Source of the DNA: Nesterenkonia cremea
GTDB taxonomy: Bacteria > Actinomycetota > Actinomycetes > Actinomycetales > Micrococcaceae
Length of the DNA stretch: 64,000 nucleotides
Reading direction: 5' to 3'
NCBI RefSeq assembly: GCF_014642675.1
Contig: NZ_BMIS01000003.1
Location: forward strand, 186,001 to 250,000
The notes beneath the pieces are model-generated. The model ran no database searches. It was not told the origin of the DNA and was given only the letters and a program-made list of their open reading frames with translations. The position numbers were made by a program, and so were the translations under genes. The stretch's first letter is position 1. Every line of letters begins with the position of its first letter. Of this stretch, positions 34,011-45,547 are shown one piece after another.

Positions 34011-34949
34011 TCAGCCTTCCTGGCCCGACCCGTCCGGTTCGATCAGCTCGTGCTGGACCAGCCAGGTCTCGGCCACATCTTCGGCGGAGGCCTGCTCATC
34101 CACGCTGCTGGTGTTCAGCGCGATCAGCTCCTCCTGGGTCAGGGCCGCACTGACCTCCTCCAAAGCCGCCTGAGCCTCCTCGTCCACGGCTGAGGAGACC
34201 AGCGGGAACATGTTCTGCGGCAGGATCATCTCCTCCGGGTCCTCCAGGACCACCAGGTCGTGCTCCTCGATGGCCGGATCAGCGGTGTAGATGTTGGCCA
34301 GCTGGGCGTCGCCGTCCAGCAGGGAGTTCAGGGTGAGCTGTCCCCCGGAGTCCTCCACGTTCATCAGGTTCACCGTGGCGCCGTAGACCTCGGAGGCGCC
34401 CCCGGGACCATAGGGGCGCTCCTCGAACTCGGCATTGGCCACGATGGTCAGGTCCTCCTCCACCTCGGCCAGATCGCCGATGCTCTCCAGGCCGTGCTCC
34501 TCGGCGAACTCGGGGGTCACCGTGTAGCTGTCCTGGTCGGCGGCCTCGGCCGGGGTCAGCGCGGTGAGGCCCTCGGGCAGAGTCTCGCCGAGGGCCTCCA
34601 GCACCTCCTGTTCGCCGGTGTCCTCGGCGTCCTCGTCCAGGTACTGAAGCAGGTTGCCGGTGTATTCGGGGAAGACGTCGATCTCCCCGGCCTCCAGGTC
34701 CGGCATATAGGCCTCGCGCTGGCCGATGTCGTAGTCGCGCTCCACCTCATAGCCGGCCTCCTCGAGGACCTGGGCGTAGAGCTCGGCGACCACAGTGTTG
34801 GAGTAGTACTGCTGCGAGCCCACCACCAGGGCACCGTCCTGGCCGGCGTCGTCGTCTCCGCCGCCGCCCATGGGGTCATCGCTGCCGCAGGAGGTCAGGG
34901 CCAGGGTCAGGCCGGCCAGGCCAGCCCATACGGGGGTGTGCTTCCTCAT
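34011..34949 (-). CDS. Osmoprotectant (betaine/choline-type) ABC transporter substrate-binding lipoprotein
   Basis: The 312-residue protein has a lipobox LALTSC (Cys21), so it is anchored outside the membrane. The following GSQQYYSNTVVAELYAQVLEEAGY and FPEYTGNLLQYL are hallmarks of the OpuBC/OsmX/ProX family of quaternary-amine binding proteins. It is very acidic, as expected for a halotolerant host. It is the last gene of a four-gene operon, 16 bases after the second permease. The exact ligand (betaine, choline, carnitine) cannot be read. Confidence 0.9.
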   Translation of the reverse strand: MRKHTPVWAGLAGLTLALTSCGSDDPMGGGGDDDAGQDGALVVGSQQYYSNTVVAELYAQVLEEAGYEVERDYDIGQREAYMPDLEAGEIDVFPEYTGNLLQYLDEDAEDTGEQEVLEALGETLPEGLTALTPAEAADQDSYTVTPEFAEEHGLESIGDLAEVEEDLTIVANAEFEERPYGPGGASEVYGATVNLMNVEDSGGQLTLNSLLDGDAQLANIYTADPAIEEHDLVVLEDPEEMILPQNMFPLVSSAVDEEAQAALEEVSAALTQEELIALNTSSVDEQASAEDVAETWLVQHELIEPDGSGQEG

Positions 34950-34965
34950 CAGGTGTTTCCTCTCA

Positions 34966-35631
34966 TCAGGCCGGGCCTCTCATCAGGCGGCGGGCTGTTC
35001 TCTGCACTGTTCCGAAGGCTATATCGAGGAGCACCGCCAGCGCGATGACCACCAGCGACGCCGCCAGCAGCAGAGGGTAGTCATAGGTGCGCAGCCCCAG
35101 GAACAGCGGGGCGCCCAATCCTCCAGCTCCCACATAGGCGGCCAGCATGGCGGTCCCCACCACTTGGAGCACCGCCAGCCGGATCCCGCCGATGATCAGC
35201 GGCAGCCCCAGCGGGATCTGTACGGCGAACAGGATCTGCCAGCGGCTCATTCCCTGGGCTCGGGCGGCGTCCACCACGCGTGGATCCACCGACTCCGCCC
35301 CGGAGTAGGTGCCGGCCAGGATCGAGGGCACGGCCAAGATGATCAGCGCGACCATCGGGGCCATCAGCCCTACGCCGACCACCAGCCCCACCAGCGTCAG
35401 CACACCCAGGGTGGGCAGGGCGCGGACCGCCCCCGTGCTGAGCACCGCGAGGTTCCTGCCCCGGCCGAAGTGCCCCACTGCCAGCCCGGCCGGCAGTGCG
35501 ATCAGCGCAGAGACCCCCACAGCCAGCACGGTGTAGAGCAGATGCTCCCAGGCGCGGGCACCCATCCCCGTGGGTCCGGTCCAGGTGTCCGCCTGGATCA
35601 GCAGCTCCCAGGCCTCGAGGAGATGGTTCAT
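34966..35631 (-). CDS. Osmoprotectant ABC transporter permease
   Basis: The 221-residue inner-membrane protein has about five to six helices and the binding-protein-dependent permease loop (DAARAQGMSRWQILFAVQIPLGLPLIIGG) that docks to the ATPase. It resembles OpuBB/OpuCD. The start overlaps the previous permease stop by 4 bases. The two permeases form the translocation pore with the ATPase at 36269. Confidence 0.9.
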   Translation of the reverse strand: MNHLLEAWELLIQADTWTGPTGMGARAWEHLLYTVLAVGVSALIALPAGLAVGHFGRGRNLAVLSTGAVRALPTLGVLTLVGLVVGVGLMAPMVALIILAVPSILAGTYSGAESVDPRVVDAARAQGMSRWQILFAVQIPLGLPLIIGGIRLAVLQVVGTAMLAAYVGAGGLGAPLFLGLRTYDYPLLLAASLVVIALAVLLDIAFGTVQRTARRLMRGPA

Positions 35632-36266
35632 GCTCGCCTCCTCGCCCAGGGCATCAGCAGCCGCCCGCTCAGCACCAACAGCAGGTCCAGGATCAGCGCC
35701 ATCACCACAGTCATCACGACTCCGGCCAGCACCGATTCCATGATCCCGCGCTGGAATCCATCGGTGAACAGCGAGCCCAGCGAGGGCACGCCCAGCACCG
35801 CGCTGACCGTGGCCAGGCTGATGGTGCTCACGCTGACCACCCTGAGCCCGGCCAGCATGGCAGGACCGGCCAGCGGCAGATCCACCGTCCAGAACCGCCC
35901 CCAGGAGGAATAGCCCTGAGCCGCGGCGGCCAGCCGGACCTCGGCGGAGACGGCGTCGAGAGCCTCAGCCGCGGAGCGGACCATCAGTGCCATGCCGAAG
36001 AGCGTCAGAGCGGCCACGGCGTTCAGCGGGTCACGGATACCGGTGCCCAGGATGATCGGCAGCACGATGAACAGCGGCAGCGAGGGGACGGCGTAGAGCA
36101 GGCCCGTGCCGGAGACGATGGGTTCACGCAGCGGGCGCAGCCGGTTGGCCAGCACAGCCAACGGGACCGAGAGCAGGAAGGCCGCCAGCACTGCCGGCAG
36201 GCTCAGCGCCGCATGGTCCAGGGTGAGTTCGGCGATGCGCCCGGTGTTGGCCAGGATCCAGTCCAT
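35628..36266 (-). CDS. Osmoprotectant ABC transporter permease
   Basis: The 212-residue integral membrane protein has the EAA-type loop (RLAAAAQGYSSWGRFWTVDLPLAGPAMLAG) and FxLSVPLAVLANRL in the N-terminal half, typical of OpuCB/YehW-like permeases. It starts 2 bases after the ATPase stop. It is a homologue of the neighbouring 221-residue permease, so a heterodimeric pore is likely. Confidence 0.9.
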   Translation of the reverse strand: MDWILANTGRIAELTLDHAALSLPAVLAAFLLSVPLAVLANRLRPLREPIVSGTGLLYAVPSLPLFIVLPIILGTGIRDPLNAVAALTLFGMALMVRSAAEALDAVSAEVRLAAAAQGYSSWGRFWTVDLPLAGPAMLAGLRVVSVSTISLATVSAVLGVPSLGSLFTDGFQRGIMESVLAGVVMTVVMALILDLLLVLSGRLLMPWARRRA

Positions 36267-36268
36267 CC

Positions 36269-37150
36269 TCAGCGTCCGTCCTCCGGCGGCACTGATCCAG
36301 ACGGATCAGCTCTCGGATGCACTGGCCCGGGCGGGGCCTCCACCACGCCCAGCGGCCGGCCCTCGGCATCGGTGACCACCCATTCACCGTCCTGTCCTGC
36401 GGAGGTGCGCAGCCGGCGTCGTCCCTGGGCCACACCCAGGAACCGGGCGACGAAGTCGTCCGCCGGGGCGCTGAGCAGCTCCTGGGCCGTGCCCGCCTGG
36501 GCGATCTCCCCGCCGGGGCGCAGCAGGATGATCTGATCGCCCAGGCTCAGCGCCTCCTCGATGTCATGGGTGACCAAGAGGACCGTCTTGCGCAGCTCGG
36601 TCTGCAGCCGCTTCATCTGCTGCTGCAGCTCCAGGCGCACCAGGGGGTCCACTGCGCCGAAGGGCTCATCCATCAGCAGGATGTTCGGGTCGCCGGCCAG
36701 TCCGCGGGCCACGCCCACCCGCTGCTGCTGTCCGCCGGAGAGCTGATCCGGATAGCGCCGTCCCAGCGCCGGATCCAGGCCGACCAGCTCCAGCAGCTCC
36801 TCGGCCTGGGAGCGGGCCGGACCGCGGGCCGCTCCGTTGAGCCGCAGACCGGTGGCCACATTGTCGATCACTCGACGGTGGGGCAGCAGCCCGGAATGCT
36901 GCATCACATACCCGATGCTCCGGCGCAGCCGCACGGGCTCGGCCCCAGCGATGTCCTCCCCGTCGATGAGCAGCTGCCCGCCCGTGGGGTCCACCATCCG
37001 GTTGACCATGCGCAGCAGCGTGGTCTTCCCGCAGCCCGAGGATCCCAGCAGCACGGTGGTGGTGTGGGAGGGCACGGTGAAGCTGATGTCCCGGACGGCC
37101 TGCGCTCCATCCGGGTAAGTCTTCTCGACATGACGGAATTCGATGCCCAT
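36269..37150 (-). CDS. Osmoprotectant ABC transporter ATP-binding protein with shortened CBS region
   Basis: The 293-residue ATPase has Walker A LGSSGCGKTT, Q-loop MQHSGLLPH, signature LSGGQQQR, Walker B ILLMDEP and switch VTHDIEEAL. After the ATPase domain, family members usually carry two CBS domains that sense ionic strength. Here only EWVVTDAEGRPLGVV and a short proline-rich tail remain. It is the first gene of the operon and divergent from the rhomboid gene (36 bases between starts). A CAGACT box 6 bases before the ATG may be a weak leaderless promoter. Confidence 0.9.
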   Translation of the reverse strand: MGIEFRHVEKTYPDGAQAVRDISFTVPSHTTTVLLGSSGCGKTTLLRMVNRMVDPTGGQLLIDGEDIAGAEPVRLRRSIGYVMQHSGLLPHRRVIDNVATGLRLNGAARGPARSQAEELLELVGLDPALGRRYPDQLSGGQQQRVGVARGLAGDPNILLMDEPFGAVDPLVRLELQQQMKRLQTELRKTVLLVTHDIEEALSLGDQIILLRPGGEIAQAGTAQELLSAPADDFVARFLGVAQGRRRLRTSAGQDGEWVVTDAEGRPLGVVEAPPGPVHPRADPSGSVPPEDGR

Positions 37151-37186
37151 GGAGAGAGTCTGCCACCTCTGCCTACGATGGGGTGT

Positions 37187-37831
37187 ATGACTGCGGAGAA
37201 TGACAGCTGGAAGTCCATCGGCCGCGACGCCCGAGAGTCACTGACCCGCGTCCTAGGCCCGGTGGTGGTGCTGCTGGCTGCCATGTGGGCGGTCCAGATC
37301 ATCAACGCGATCGGCGGCTACTGGCTCAACGGGCTGCTGGGGCTGGAGCCGCGCTCCTTCTCCGGGCTGCTGGGAATCCTGTTCATGCCGCTGTTGCATG
37401 GCGGCTGGATGCACCTGATCAGCAACTCGGTCAGCTGGCTCATCCTGGGTTCGATGACCGCCATCATCTCCCGGGACTTCGCCAAGGTGATCGCCGGGAT
37501 CTGGCTCTTCGGCGGGGCGCTTCTCTGGGTGGGCGGCACCGCGGGGAACCACGTGGGAGCCTCCGGGGTCATCTACGGCTTCGCCGCCTTCCTGCTGGTC
37601 TACGGCTGGGCCAAACGCCGCCCGCTGGCCATCGTCTTCGGCGCAGTCGTAGCGATCTTCCATGCGGTGGCCATGCTGCCCGGGCTGTTCCCCGGACAGC
37701 CTGACGTCTCCTGGACCGGGCACCTGTTCGGAGCCTGCGCCGGCGTCGTCGTCGCGCTGTGGCTGACCCGCACCCTGCGCGCCCAGCGGCAGGTGCGGAA
37801 GGCGGAGAGGGCCCGACGTCGGCTCGGCTGA
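37187..37831 (+). CDS. Rhomboid-family intramembrane serine protease
   Basis: The 214-residue membrane protein has about six helices. The catalytic Ser126 is in NHVGASGVIYG and His179 in SWTGHLFGACAG, and HGGWMHLISN gives the family's conserved first part. It would cleave membrane proteins within the bilayer; the substrates are unknown. TACGAT (37174-37179) lies 7 bases before ATG 37187, so translation is probably leaderless. The longer frame to 36317 overlaps the ABC operon. Confidence 0.88.
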   Translation: MTAENDSWKSIGRDARESLTRVLGPVVVLLAAMWAVQIINAIGGYWLNGLLGLEPRSFSGLLGILFMPLLHGGWMHLISNSVSWLILGSMTAIISRDFAKVIAGIWLFGGALLWVGGTAGNHVGASGVIYGFAAFLLVYGWAKRRPLAIVFGAVVAIFHAVAMLPGLFPGQPDVSWTGHLFGACAGVVVALWLTRTLRAQRQVRKAERARRRLG

Positions 37832-38173
37832 GCTGGACGCTCTCTGCTCCCCTGACGAAGTGTTTACCTGTTCGTCATGAGAAACTCCGGCGCAATTGCC
37901 CGATCCTGCTCTCTGAGTGCTTAGTCTGAAGGTGTCAGATACCTGACCGGAGAGGCCCGAGTGTTGGCAGCGGCACAACGCAGGAGGGGCCGGTCCGGCC
38001 CCTGGCTGTCGTTGAGCGCATCGCTGGACGGCACCGGGCCGAACCGCCCACACCCGACGATTCGATGCGGGAACATGAAGGTTCCGCGGCGAGACATGGT
38101 GCTGGAGAGCGCAGCTCTTCCACACACATACAGCGCCGTCGGGACCTTTTCTGTTTCCGGGTCTGGAGATACT
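37832..38173 (+). promoter_or_regulatory. 342-base region upstream of phoH with palindrome, hairpin and in-frame extension
   Basis: TGACGAA (37853-37859) and TTCGTCA (37871-37877) are exact inverted repeats with an 11-base spacer. TAGTCT (37922-37927) could be a -10. GTCAG/CTGAC repeats flank 37936-37950. AGGGGCC pairs with GGCCCCT near 37984-38001. GTG at 37961 has GGAGAGG five bases upstream and opens a frame that runs without a stop into phoH, so a longer PhoH or a regulatory leader frame is possible. Confidence 0.5.
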
Positions 38174-39532
38174 GTGGCCCCGCTGAACACCACCCCCACT
38201 GAGAAGAGCGCCGAGAACACCAGCCTGGAGCAGGAGATCGCCCAGAAGTCCTATGTCCTGGACACCTCTGTGCTGCTCTCCGATCCCAAAGCGGTCCTGC
38301 GCTTCGCCGAGCATGAGGTGATCGTGCCCGTGGTCGTGATCTCCGAACTGGAGAAGAAGCGTCACGACTCGGAGCTGGGCTACTACGCCCGCTGCGCGCT
38401 GCGGCTGCTGGACGAGATGCGCACCACCCACGGCGCCCTGAACCAGCCGATCCCGCTCAACGATGAGGGCGGGCACCTGCTGGTGGAGCTCAACCACATC
38501 AGCCTGGAGGTGCTCCCCCACGGCTTCCGCGGCGCAGACAACGATTCACGGATCCTGGCTGTGGCCAAGAGCTTCGCCGACGAGGGCCGTGAGGTCACCG
38601 TGGTCTCCAAAGACCTGCCCATGCGGGTCAAGGCATCGGCCATGGGGCTCGACGCCGACGAGTACCGCAACGAATGGGTGGCCGACACCGGCTGGACCGG
38701 TCTGGCCGAGGTGACCGCCACCGAGGAGCAGATCAGCGAGCTCTACGACGGTGAGCGCATCGACCTCGAAGAGGCTGAGGAGCTGCCCACCAACACCGGT
38801 CTGGTCATCCAGGGCCCGGCCGGGTCCGCGCTGGGCAGGGTCCATCAGGACGCCACCTCCAAGAAATACGTGCAGGTGGTCCGCGGCGACCGGGACGTCT
38901 TCGGCGTCCACGGCCGCAGCGCCGAGCAGCGCCTGGCCATCGATATGCTCATGGACCGTGAGGTCGGGATCGTCTCCATGGGAGGTCGCGCGGGAACGGG
39001 GAAATCCGCGCTGGCCCTCTGCGCCGGTCTCGAGGCGGTCCTGGAGCGCCGCGAGCATAAGAAGATCGTGGTCTTCCGCCCGCTCTACGCGGTGGGCGGT
39101 CAGGACCTGGGCTATCTGCCGGGCACCGAGGCCGAGAAGATGAACCCCTGGGGCCAGGCGGTCCATGACACGCTCTCCGCGCTGGTCAGTGAGAACGTGT
39201 TGGAAGAGGTCATGGCCCGCGGCCTGCTGGAGGTGCTGCCGCTGACCCATATCCGAGGCCGTTCCCTGCACGACTCCTGGGTGATCGTCGATGAGGCCCA
39301 GTCCCTGGAGAAGAACGTACTGCTGACGGTGATGTCCCGCATGGGGCAGAACTCGAAGATCGTGCTCACCCACGACGTCGCCCAGCGGGACAACCTGCGC
39401 GTGGGCCGGCACGACGGCGTGGCCGCCGTGGTGGAGATCCTGAAGGGAAACCCGCTCTTCGGCCATGTGACGCTCTCACGCTCCGAGCGCAGCCGCATCG
39501 CAGCACTGGTGACCGAGCTGCTGGAGGACTGA
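38174..39532 (+). CDS. phoH: PhoH-family ATPase with N-terminal PIN ribonuclease domain (PhoH2 type)
   Basis: The 452-residue protein starts with a PIN domain ([17 protein letters not shown], Asp30 metal ligand) and is followed by the PhoH P-loop domain: Walker [15 protein letters not shown] and Walker [10 protein letters not shown]. Mycobacterial PhoH2 couples RNA unwinding and RNase activity and has a small upstream partner, PhoAT. The GTG start at 38174 is chosen for GGAG 5 bases upstream. A longer version from GTG 37961 (523 residues) also has a ribosome site. The 71 extra residues are basic and show no family match. Confidence 0.9.
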   Translation: MAPLNTTPTEKSAENTSLEQEIAQKSYVLDTSVLLSDPKAVLRFAEHEVIVPVVVISELEKKRHDSELGYYARCALRLLDEMRTTHGALNQPIPLNDEGGHLLVELNHISLEVLPHGFRGADNDSRILAVAKSFADEGREVTVVSKDLPMRVKASAMGLDADEYRNEWVADTGWTGLAEVTATEEQISELYDGERIDLEEAEELPTNTGLVIQGPAGSALGRVHQDATSKKYVQVVRGDRDVFGVHGRSAEQRLAIDMLMDREVGIVSMGGRAGTGKSALALCAGLEAVLERREHKKIVVFRPLYAVGGQDLGYLPGTEAEKMNPWGQAVHDTLSALVSENVLEEVMARGLLEVLPLTHIRGRSLHDSWVIVDEAQSLEKNVLLTVMSRMGQNSKIVLTHDVAQRDNLRVGRHDGVAAVVEILKGNPLFGHVTLSRSERSRIAALVTELLED

Positions 39533-39590
39533 GGCTGGGCGGCCGATCAGGCCGAGCAGATCAGGAGCCAGGACCGCTAGGATGCTGTCC

Positions 39591-41363
39591 ATGAGGGGAA
39601 AGAATCGGGCATATCCGTTCCTGACCATGGCAGCACTCCTGGCGGTCACCGGCTGCCTCAGCCTCGAAGATCCTGCCTCCGAGGAGGGCCCCGAGGCTGC
39701 CGAAGAGTCCGATGAGTCGCCCTCCCCGGTGGACGCCGAGGGCGAGACCGGCCAAGAGGCCTATGACGATGAGGAGCTCGCCTCCCAGCGCCCCGACGGC
39801 GCAGTCACCCACACCGAGACCTTCGTCTCCAACGATGGCCAGGACGTGCTCGACCTCAGCGTGACCATCGATCCGATCGTCCGCGAGCATGTCGAACAGC
39901 ACGACGACGAGAACGACTTCCTGCAGGTCTCCATGCGTTTTGAGGCCGAGTCCGAGAACGAGGACTACGGCTGGCTCGTGGGCGAGATGCTGCACAACCC
40001 CGCCATCGGCGGCACCGTGGACGAGGTCCGGCTGATCGACGCCGAGAACCTGCTGGCCCACCAGCCCGTCCAGGCCCACGACGGCGAAGACTGGCTGGAC
40101 ATCTCCCGGATGAGCAACCAGGGCCTGGCCGCCCCCGGCGGCGATGAGGTGCTCTGGCGCGGCTTCTTCAACACGGTGGACGAGACCTCCGATGAGCTCA
40201 GTGTGCTCATCCCCTATATGGGCGTGGTGGCCGATGTCCCGGTGATCTCCGCCGAGGAGGCCGAGGAGGACACCTGGGCCTCGCTGGCCGATGTGGCCCA
40301 GGACGACTGGGACCTGCTCCGCCAGATCTGGGACCTGGAGATCTACCGGGAGAACATGTTCGACGGCTACGGCAGCCGCTACGACGGCGAGGAGACCACG
40401 CTGACGGTCTCCGGCGACCTGCTCTTCGAATTCGGAGAGGCCGAGCTGACCGATGAGGCCGCCGAGGCCCTGGAGGGCGCCTCCGACGAGTTCGAGGAGA
40501 TCGAGGGCGGCGAGCTGCAGATCATCGGGCACACCGACGACGTCTCCGATGAGGAGTTCAACCAGGAGCTCTCCGAGGACCGCGCCCAGTCCGTCCACGA
40601 TGAGCTGGAGGACATCGTGGACCTCGGCGCCTTCGACGAGGTCACCGTGGAGGGCCGAAACTTCCAGGAGCCTGTGGCCTCCAACGACACCGAGGAGGGC
40701 CAGGCCCAGAACCGGCGCGTGGAGCTGATCTACACCCCGGACGAGCCCCCGATGCAGGAGTTCATGGAGGAGGCCGAAGGCGGCCTGCCCGAGACCGACG
40801 GCCCGGTGGGCGAGGTCGGCGAGACCATGGAGGTCACCCACTCGGACGGACGCTCCGCCGGAGTGACCGTTGAGAGCGTGGAGCAGGTGGGCAACCTGCT
40901 GGTCGGACGCATCAGCGTGGCCCCGGAGGAGCTCGACGCTGACGACGACCTCTCCTGGCCGCTGACCTTCGGCGGCGACCCGGCCCGCACCGGACACGAT
41001 GAGCTGAACACCGGCACCCAGGCCGATGCGCCCACGCTGTTGGTGGGCGACTTCCGGATCTTCCCGCTGGACTACGGCGGACCGCGGATCGACGCCGACG
41101 ACACCCCGGACACCGAGGACGGCATCCCGGTCCGCAGCCCGCTGGCCGACCGCAACTTCGGCGGCGGCTGGGAGGGGACCACCACCGACAGCGGCACCGC
41201 CACCGTCATCTGGCCCGCCGCCCCGGGCATCGAACGGGTCACCGTGGACGTGCCCGAGGCCACCGGCAACATCACCGACCGTGAGGGCGAGCCCTGGCGC
41301 GTGGAGGATGTGCCGGTGGGATCGGCCGAGGAGTCGTCGGAGGATGCTGAGGACGAGGGCTGA
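39591..41363 (+). CDS. OmpA-domain lipoprotein, strongly acidic
   Basis: The 590-residue protein has a signal peptide ending in lipobox LAVTGC. A central OmpA-like peptidoglycan-binding domain follows (LLFEFGEAELTDEAAEAL, IIGHTDDVSDEEFNQELSEDRAQSV, NRRVELIY), flanked by unassigned beta-rich parts. TAGGAT (39578-39583) lies 7 bases before ATG 39591. The earlier ATG at 39582 overlaps that -10, so 39591 is preferred. It may tie the cell envelope to peptidoglycan or act as a stress sensor. The high Glu/Asp content fits a halotolerant host. Confidence 0.85.
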   Translation: MRGKNRAYPFLTMAALLAVTGCLSLEDPASEEGPEAAEESDESPSPVDAEGETGQEAYDDEELASQRPDGAVTHTETFVSNDGQDVLDLSVTIDPIVREHVEQHDDENDFLQVSMRFEAESENEDYGWLVGEMLHNPAIGGTVDEVRLIDAENLLAHQPVQAHDGEDWLDISRMSNQGLAAPGGDEVLWRGFFNTVDETSDELSVLIPYMGVVADVPVISAEEAEEDTWASLADVAQDDWDLLRQIWDLEIYRENMFDGYGSRYDGEETTLTVSGDLLFEFGEAELTDEAAEALEGASDEFEEIEGGELQIIGHTDDVSDEEFNQELSEDRAQSVHDELEDIVDLGAFDEVTVEGRNFQEPVASNDTEEGQAQNRRVELIYTPDEPPMQEFMEEAEGGLPETDGPVGEVGETMEVTHSDGRSAGVTVESVEQVGNLLVGRISVAPEELDADDDLSWPLTFGGDPARTGHDELNTGTQADAPTLLVGDFRIFPLDYGGPRIDADDTPDTEDGIPVRSPLADRNFGGGWEGTTTDSGTATVIWPAAPGIERVTVDVPEATGNITDREGEPWRVEDVPVGSAEESSEDAEDEG

Positions 41364-41364
41364 A

Positions 41365-41397
41365 CAGCGGTGCTGACGGCGTCGATCAGCACCGCTG
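41365..41397. terminator. Bidirectional hairpin between lipoprotein gene and uppS
   Basis: CAGCGGTGCTGA (41365-41376) and TCAGCACCGCTG (41386-41397) are exact complements around a 9-base loop. It begins 2 bases after the lipoprotein stop and faces the converging uppS gene. T-runs are absent. Confidence 0.65.
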
Positions 41398-41486
41398 AGT
41401 CGTCAGATCCGCCCAGACCCCACCCAAGCGTGCCGACGGACGGGGAAACGGGAGGCCCGGGCGCCGGCCCCGGGGACTCTCGTCCC

Positions 41487-42305
41487 TCAGGAGCCGTAGC
41501 GGCGCTGGCGCTGGGCGTAGTCGCGCAGGGCGCGCAGGAAGTCGGTGCGGCGGAAGTCGGGCCAGAGGGCCTCGGCGAAGTAGAACTCCGAATAGGCCGA
41601 CTGCCACATCAGGAAGCCGGAGAGCCGCTGCTCCCCGGAGGTCCGGATGATCAGGTCCGGGTCGGGCTGTCCGCGGGTGTACAGCCGCCCGGAGATCTCC
41701 CCGGGGGTGAGCTCCTCGGCCACTTCGGTGAAGCTCTTGCCCTCGGACTCGGCGTCGCGCAGCAGCGACTTCACCGCATCCATGATCTCCTGCCGGCCGC
41801 CATAGCCGATGGCCACGTTGACGTGCACCGCCGTCTCCTCGGACTGGCCGCGGCCGCGGGCGGATGCCTTCACCTGGGGGATGGAGCCGGTGGCGGTGGT
41901 GACGTCCCAGAGCTTGGCGACCAGAGGCTCAGGCAGCAGCTCCGGCTGGCCCACCGGGTGGACCTTGACCCTGCGGCCGCCGGGCCGGGACTCGGCCAGC
42001 CGGTCCAGAGTGTCCCCGATGATCTCCATGAGCTGCTCCAGCTCGGCCTCGGAGCGGTTCATATTGTCGGTGGAGAGCATGTAGAGGGTCACCGTGGGGA
42101 TGCGCAGCTCGGCGCACCAATCGATGAACTCGACGATCTTATGGGCGCCGGCCAGGTGACCGTCCGCCGCCGGGGTGCCGGCCAGCTTGGCCCACCTGCG
42201 GTTTCCGTCCACCACCACGCCGATGTGCTGCGGAAGCCTCTCCTTGGGCAGGGCGCGGCTGACGCGCCGCTCATAGACCGTATAGGCCAGATTCCGCAGC
42301 CCCAT
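41487..42305 (-). CDS. uppS: Isoprenyl transferase (di-trans,poly-cis-polyprenyl diphosphate synthase)
   Basis: The 272-residue cis-prenyltransferase builds the lipid carrier for cell-wall synthesis. The catalytic motif VVDGNRRWAK (Asp33) and later VAIGYGGRQEIMDA, together with PDLIIRTSGEQRLSGFLMWQ, are diagnostic. AAGGAG lies 5 bases before the ATG. In actinobacteria one copy usually makes short (farnesyl) and another long (decaprenyl) chains; which this is cannot be read. It diverges from the trhA-type gene by 114 bases. Confidence 0.95.
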   Translation of the reverse strand: MGLRNLAYTVYERRVSRALPKERLPQHIGVVVDGNRRWAKLAGTPAADGHLAGAHKIVEFIDWCAELRIPTVTLYMLSTDNMNRSEAELEQLMEIIGDTLDRLAESRPGGRRVKVHPVGQPELLPEPLVAKLWDVTTATGSIPQVKASARGRGQSEETAVHVNVAIGYGGRQEIMDAVKSLLRDAESEGKSFTEVAEELTPGEISGRLYTRGQPDPDLIIRTSGEQRLSGFLMWQSAYSEFYFAEALWPDFRRTDFLRALRDYAQRQRRYGS

Positions 42306-42419
42306 CGATTCTCCTTCGCCTCTGCCTCTGCTCCGACGCCCACCCTACAAGAGGAGTCTCCGGGGTCATCCTCGTCACTTAGTTACTCAGGAGTCACTAT
42401 GGCGGCGTAGAATCGGTGC

Positions 42420-43214
42420 ATGGCCCGCTCCCAGGATCAGCAGGATCAGACAGACTTCACCTCTGCGGAGGATCAGTACCACCGCAGCGCCGGCGCCACC
42501 CACGAGCGGCCCCAGGACGCCGCAGTCTCCGAGACCGCCCAGCCCGCGGGCGGTGTGGCTCCGGCCGACCGGCTCTTCGACTCTGACATCCCGCTCAAAC
42601 CCCGGATGCGCGGCTGGCTGCATGCCGGCATGGTGCCGCTGGCGCTGGCCGCGGGTATCGTGCTGATCGCGCTGGCGCCGTCGGGAACTCTGCGCTGGGC
42701 CTCAGTGATCTACGCGATCACCGGGCTGCTGCTCTTCGCCGTCTCCGCCACGTACCACCTGGGGCGCTGGTCGCCGAAGGCCGCGCTGGTGCTCAAGCGG
42801 CTGGACCACACCAACATCATGCTGATCATCGCGGGCACCTACACCCCGCTGACCCTGGCGCTGCTGGAGGATCCGCAGCGGACCATCCTGCTGACCGGCG
42901 TCTGGGTGGGCGCCCTGGGCGGTGTGGCCTTCCGCGTGTTCTGGACCCACGCCCCGCGCTGGCTCTACACCCCGATCTACTGCGTACTGGGCCTCTCGGC
43001 GCTGGTCTTCCTGGGCGACTTCTTCGCCGCGGATCTGGTGGCGGCCATCCTGGTCTGCACCGGCGGCGTCGCCTATATCACGGGCGCGGTGTTCTACGGG
43101 CTGAAGCGGCCCAACATCTCGATGCAGTGGTTCGGCTTCCACGAGCTCTTCCACGCCTGCACGCTGGTGGGCTTCATCTGCCACTACATCGCCATCATGT
43201 TCGCCCTGCTCTGA
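42420..43214 (+). CDS. trhA: TrhA/hemolysin III family membrane protein
   Basis: The 264-residue protein has seven predicted helices and the family motifs LFAVSATYHLG, KRLDHTNIMLIIAGTYTPL and GFHEVLFH-like FHELFHACTLVGFICHYIAI. Members affect membrane energetics and fluidity and resemble PAQR receptors; a hydrolase function has been proposed for the fold. The first 60 residues are acidic and Gln-rich. TAGAAT (42408-42413) lies 6 bases before the ATG, a leaderless pattern. Confidence 0.88.
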   Translation: MARSQDQQDQTDFTSAEDQYHRSAGATHERPQDAAVSETAQPAGGVAPADRLFDSDIPLKPRMRGWLHAGMVPLALAAGIVLIALAPSGTLRWASVIYAITGLLLFAVSATYHLGRWSPKAALVLKRLDHTNIMLIIAGTYTPLTLALLEDPQRTILLTGVWVGALGGVAFRVFWTHAPRWLYTPIYCVLGLSALVFLGDFFAADLVAAILVCTGGVAYITGAVFYGLKRPNISMQWFGFHELFHACTLVGFICHYIAIMFALL

Positions 43215-43253
43215 GGGTGAGACTGGACTGAGGCTGAGGTTTCGGCTGCGGGT

Positions 43254-45527
<2,274 letters not shown>

Positions 45528-45547
45528 CACGCTCCGTTCTGCGCGCC

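Noticed and set aside
43215..43253. Terminator between the trhA-type gene and the YyaL-type gene
   Set aside because: The 39-base convergent gap has no stem of useful length and no T-run.
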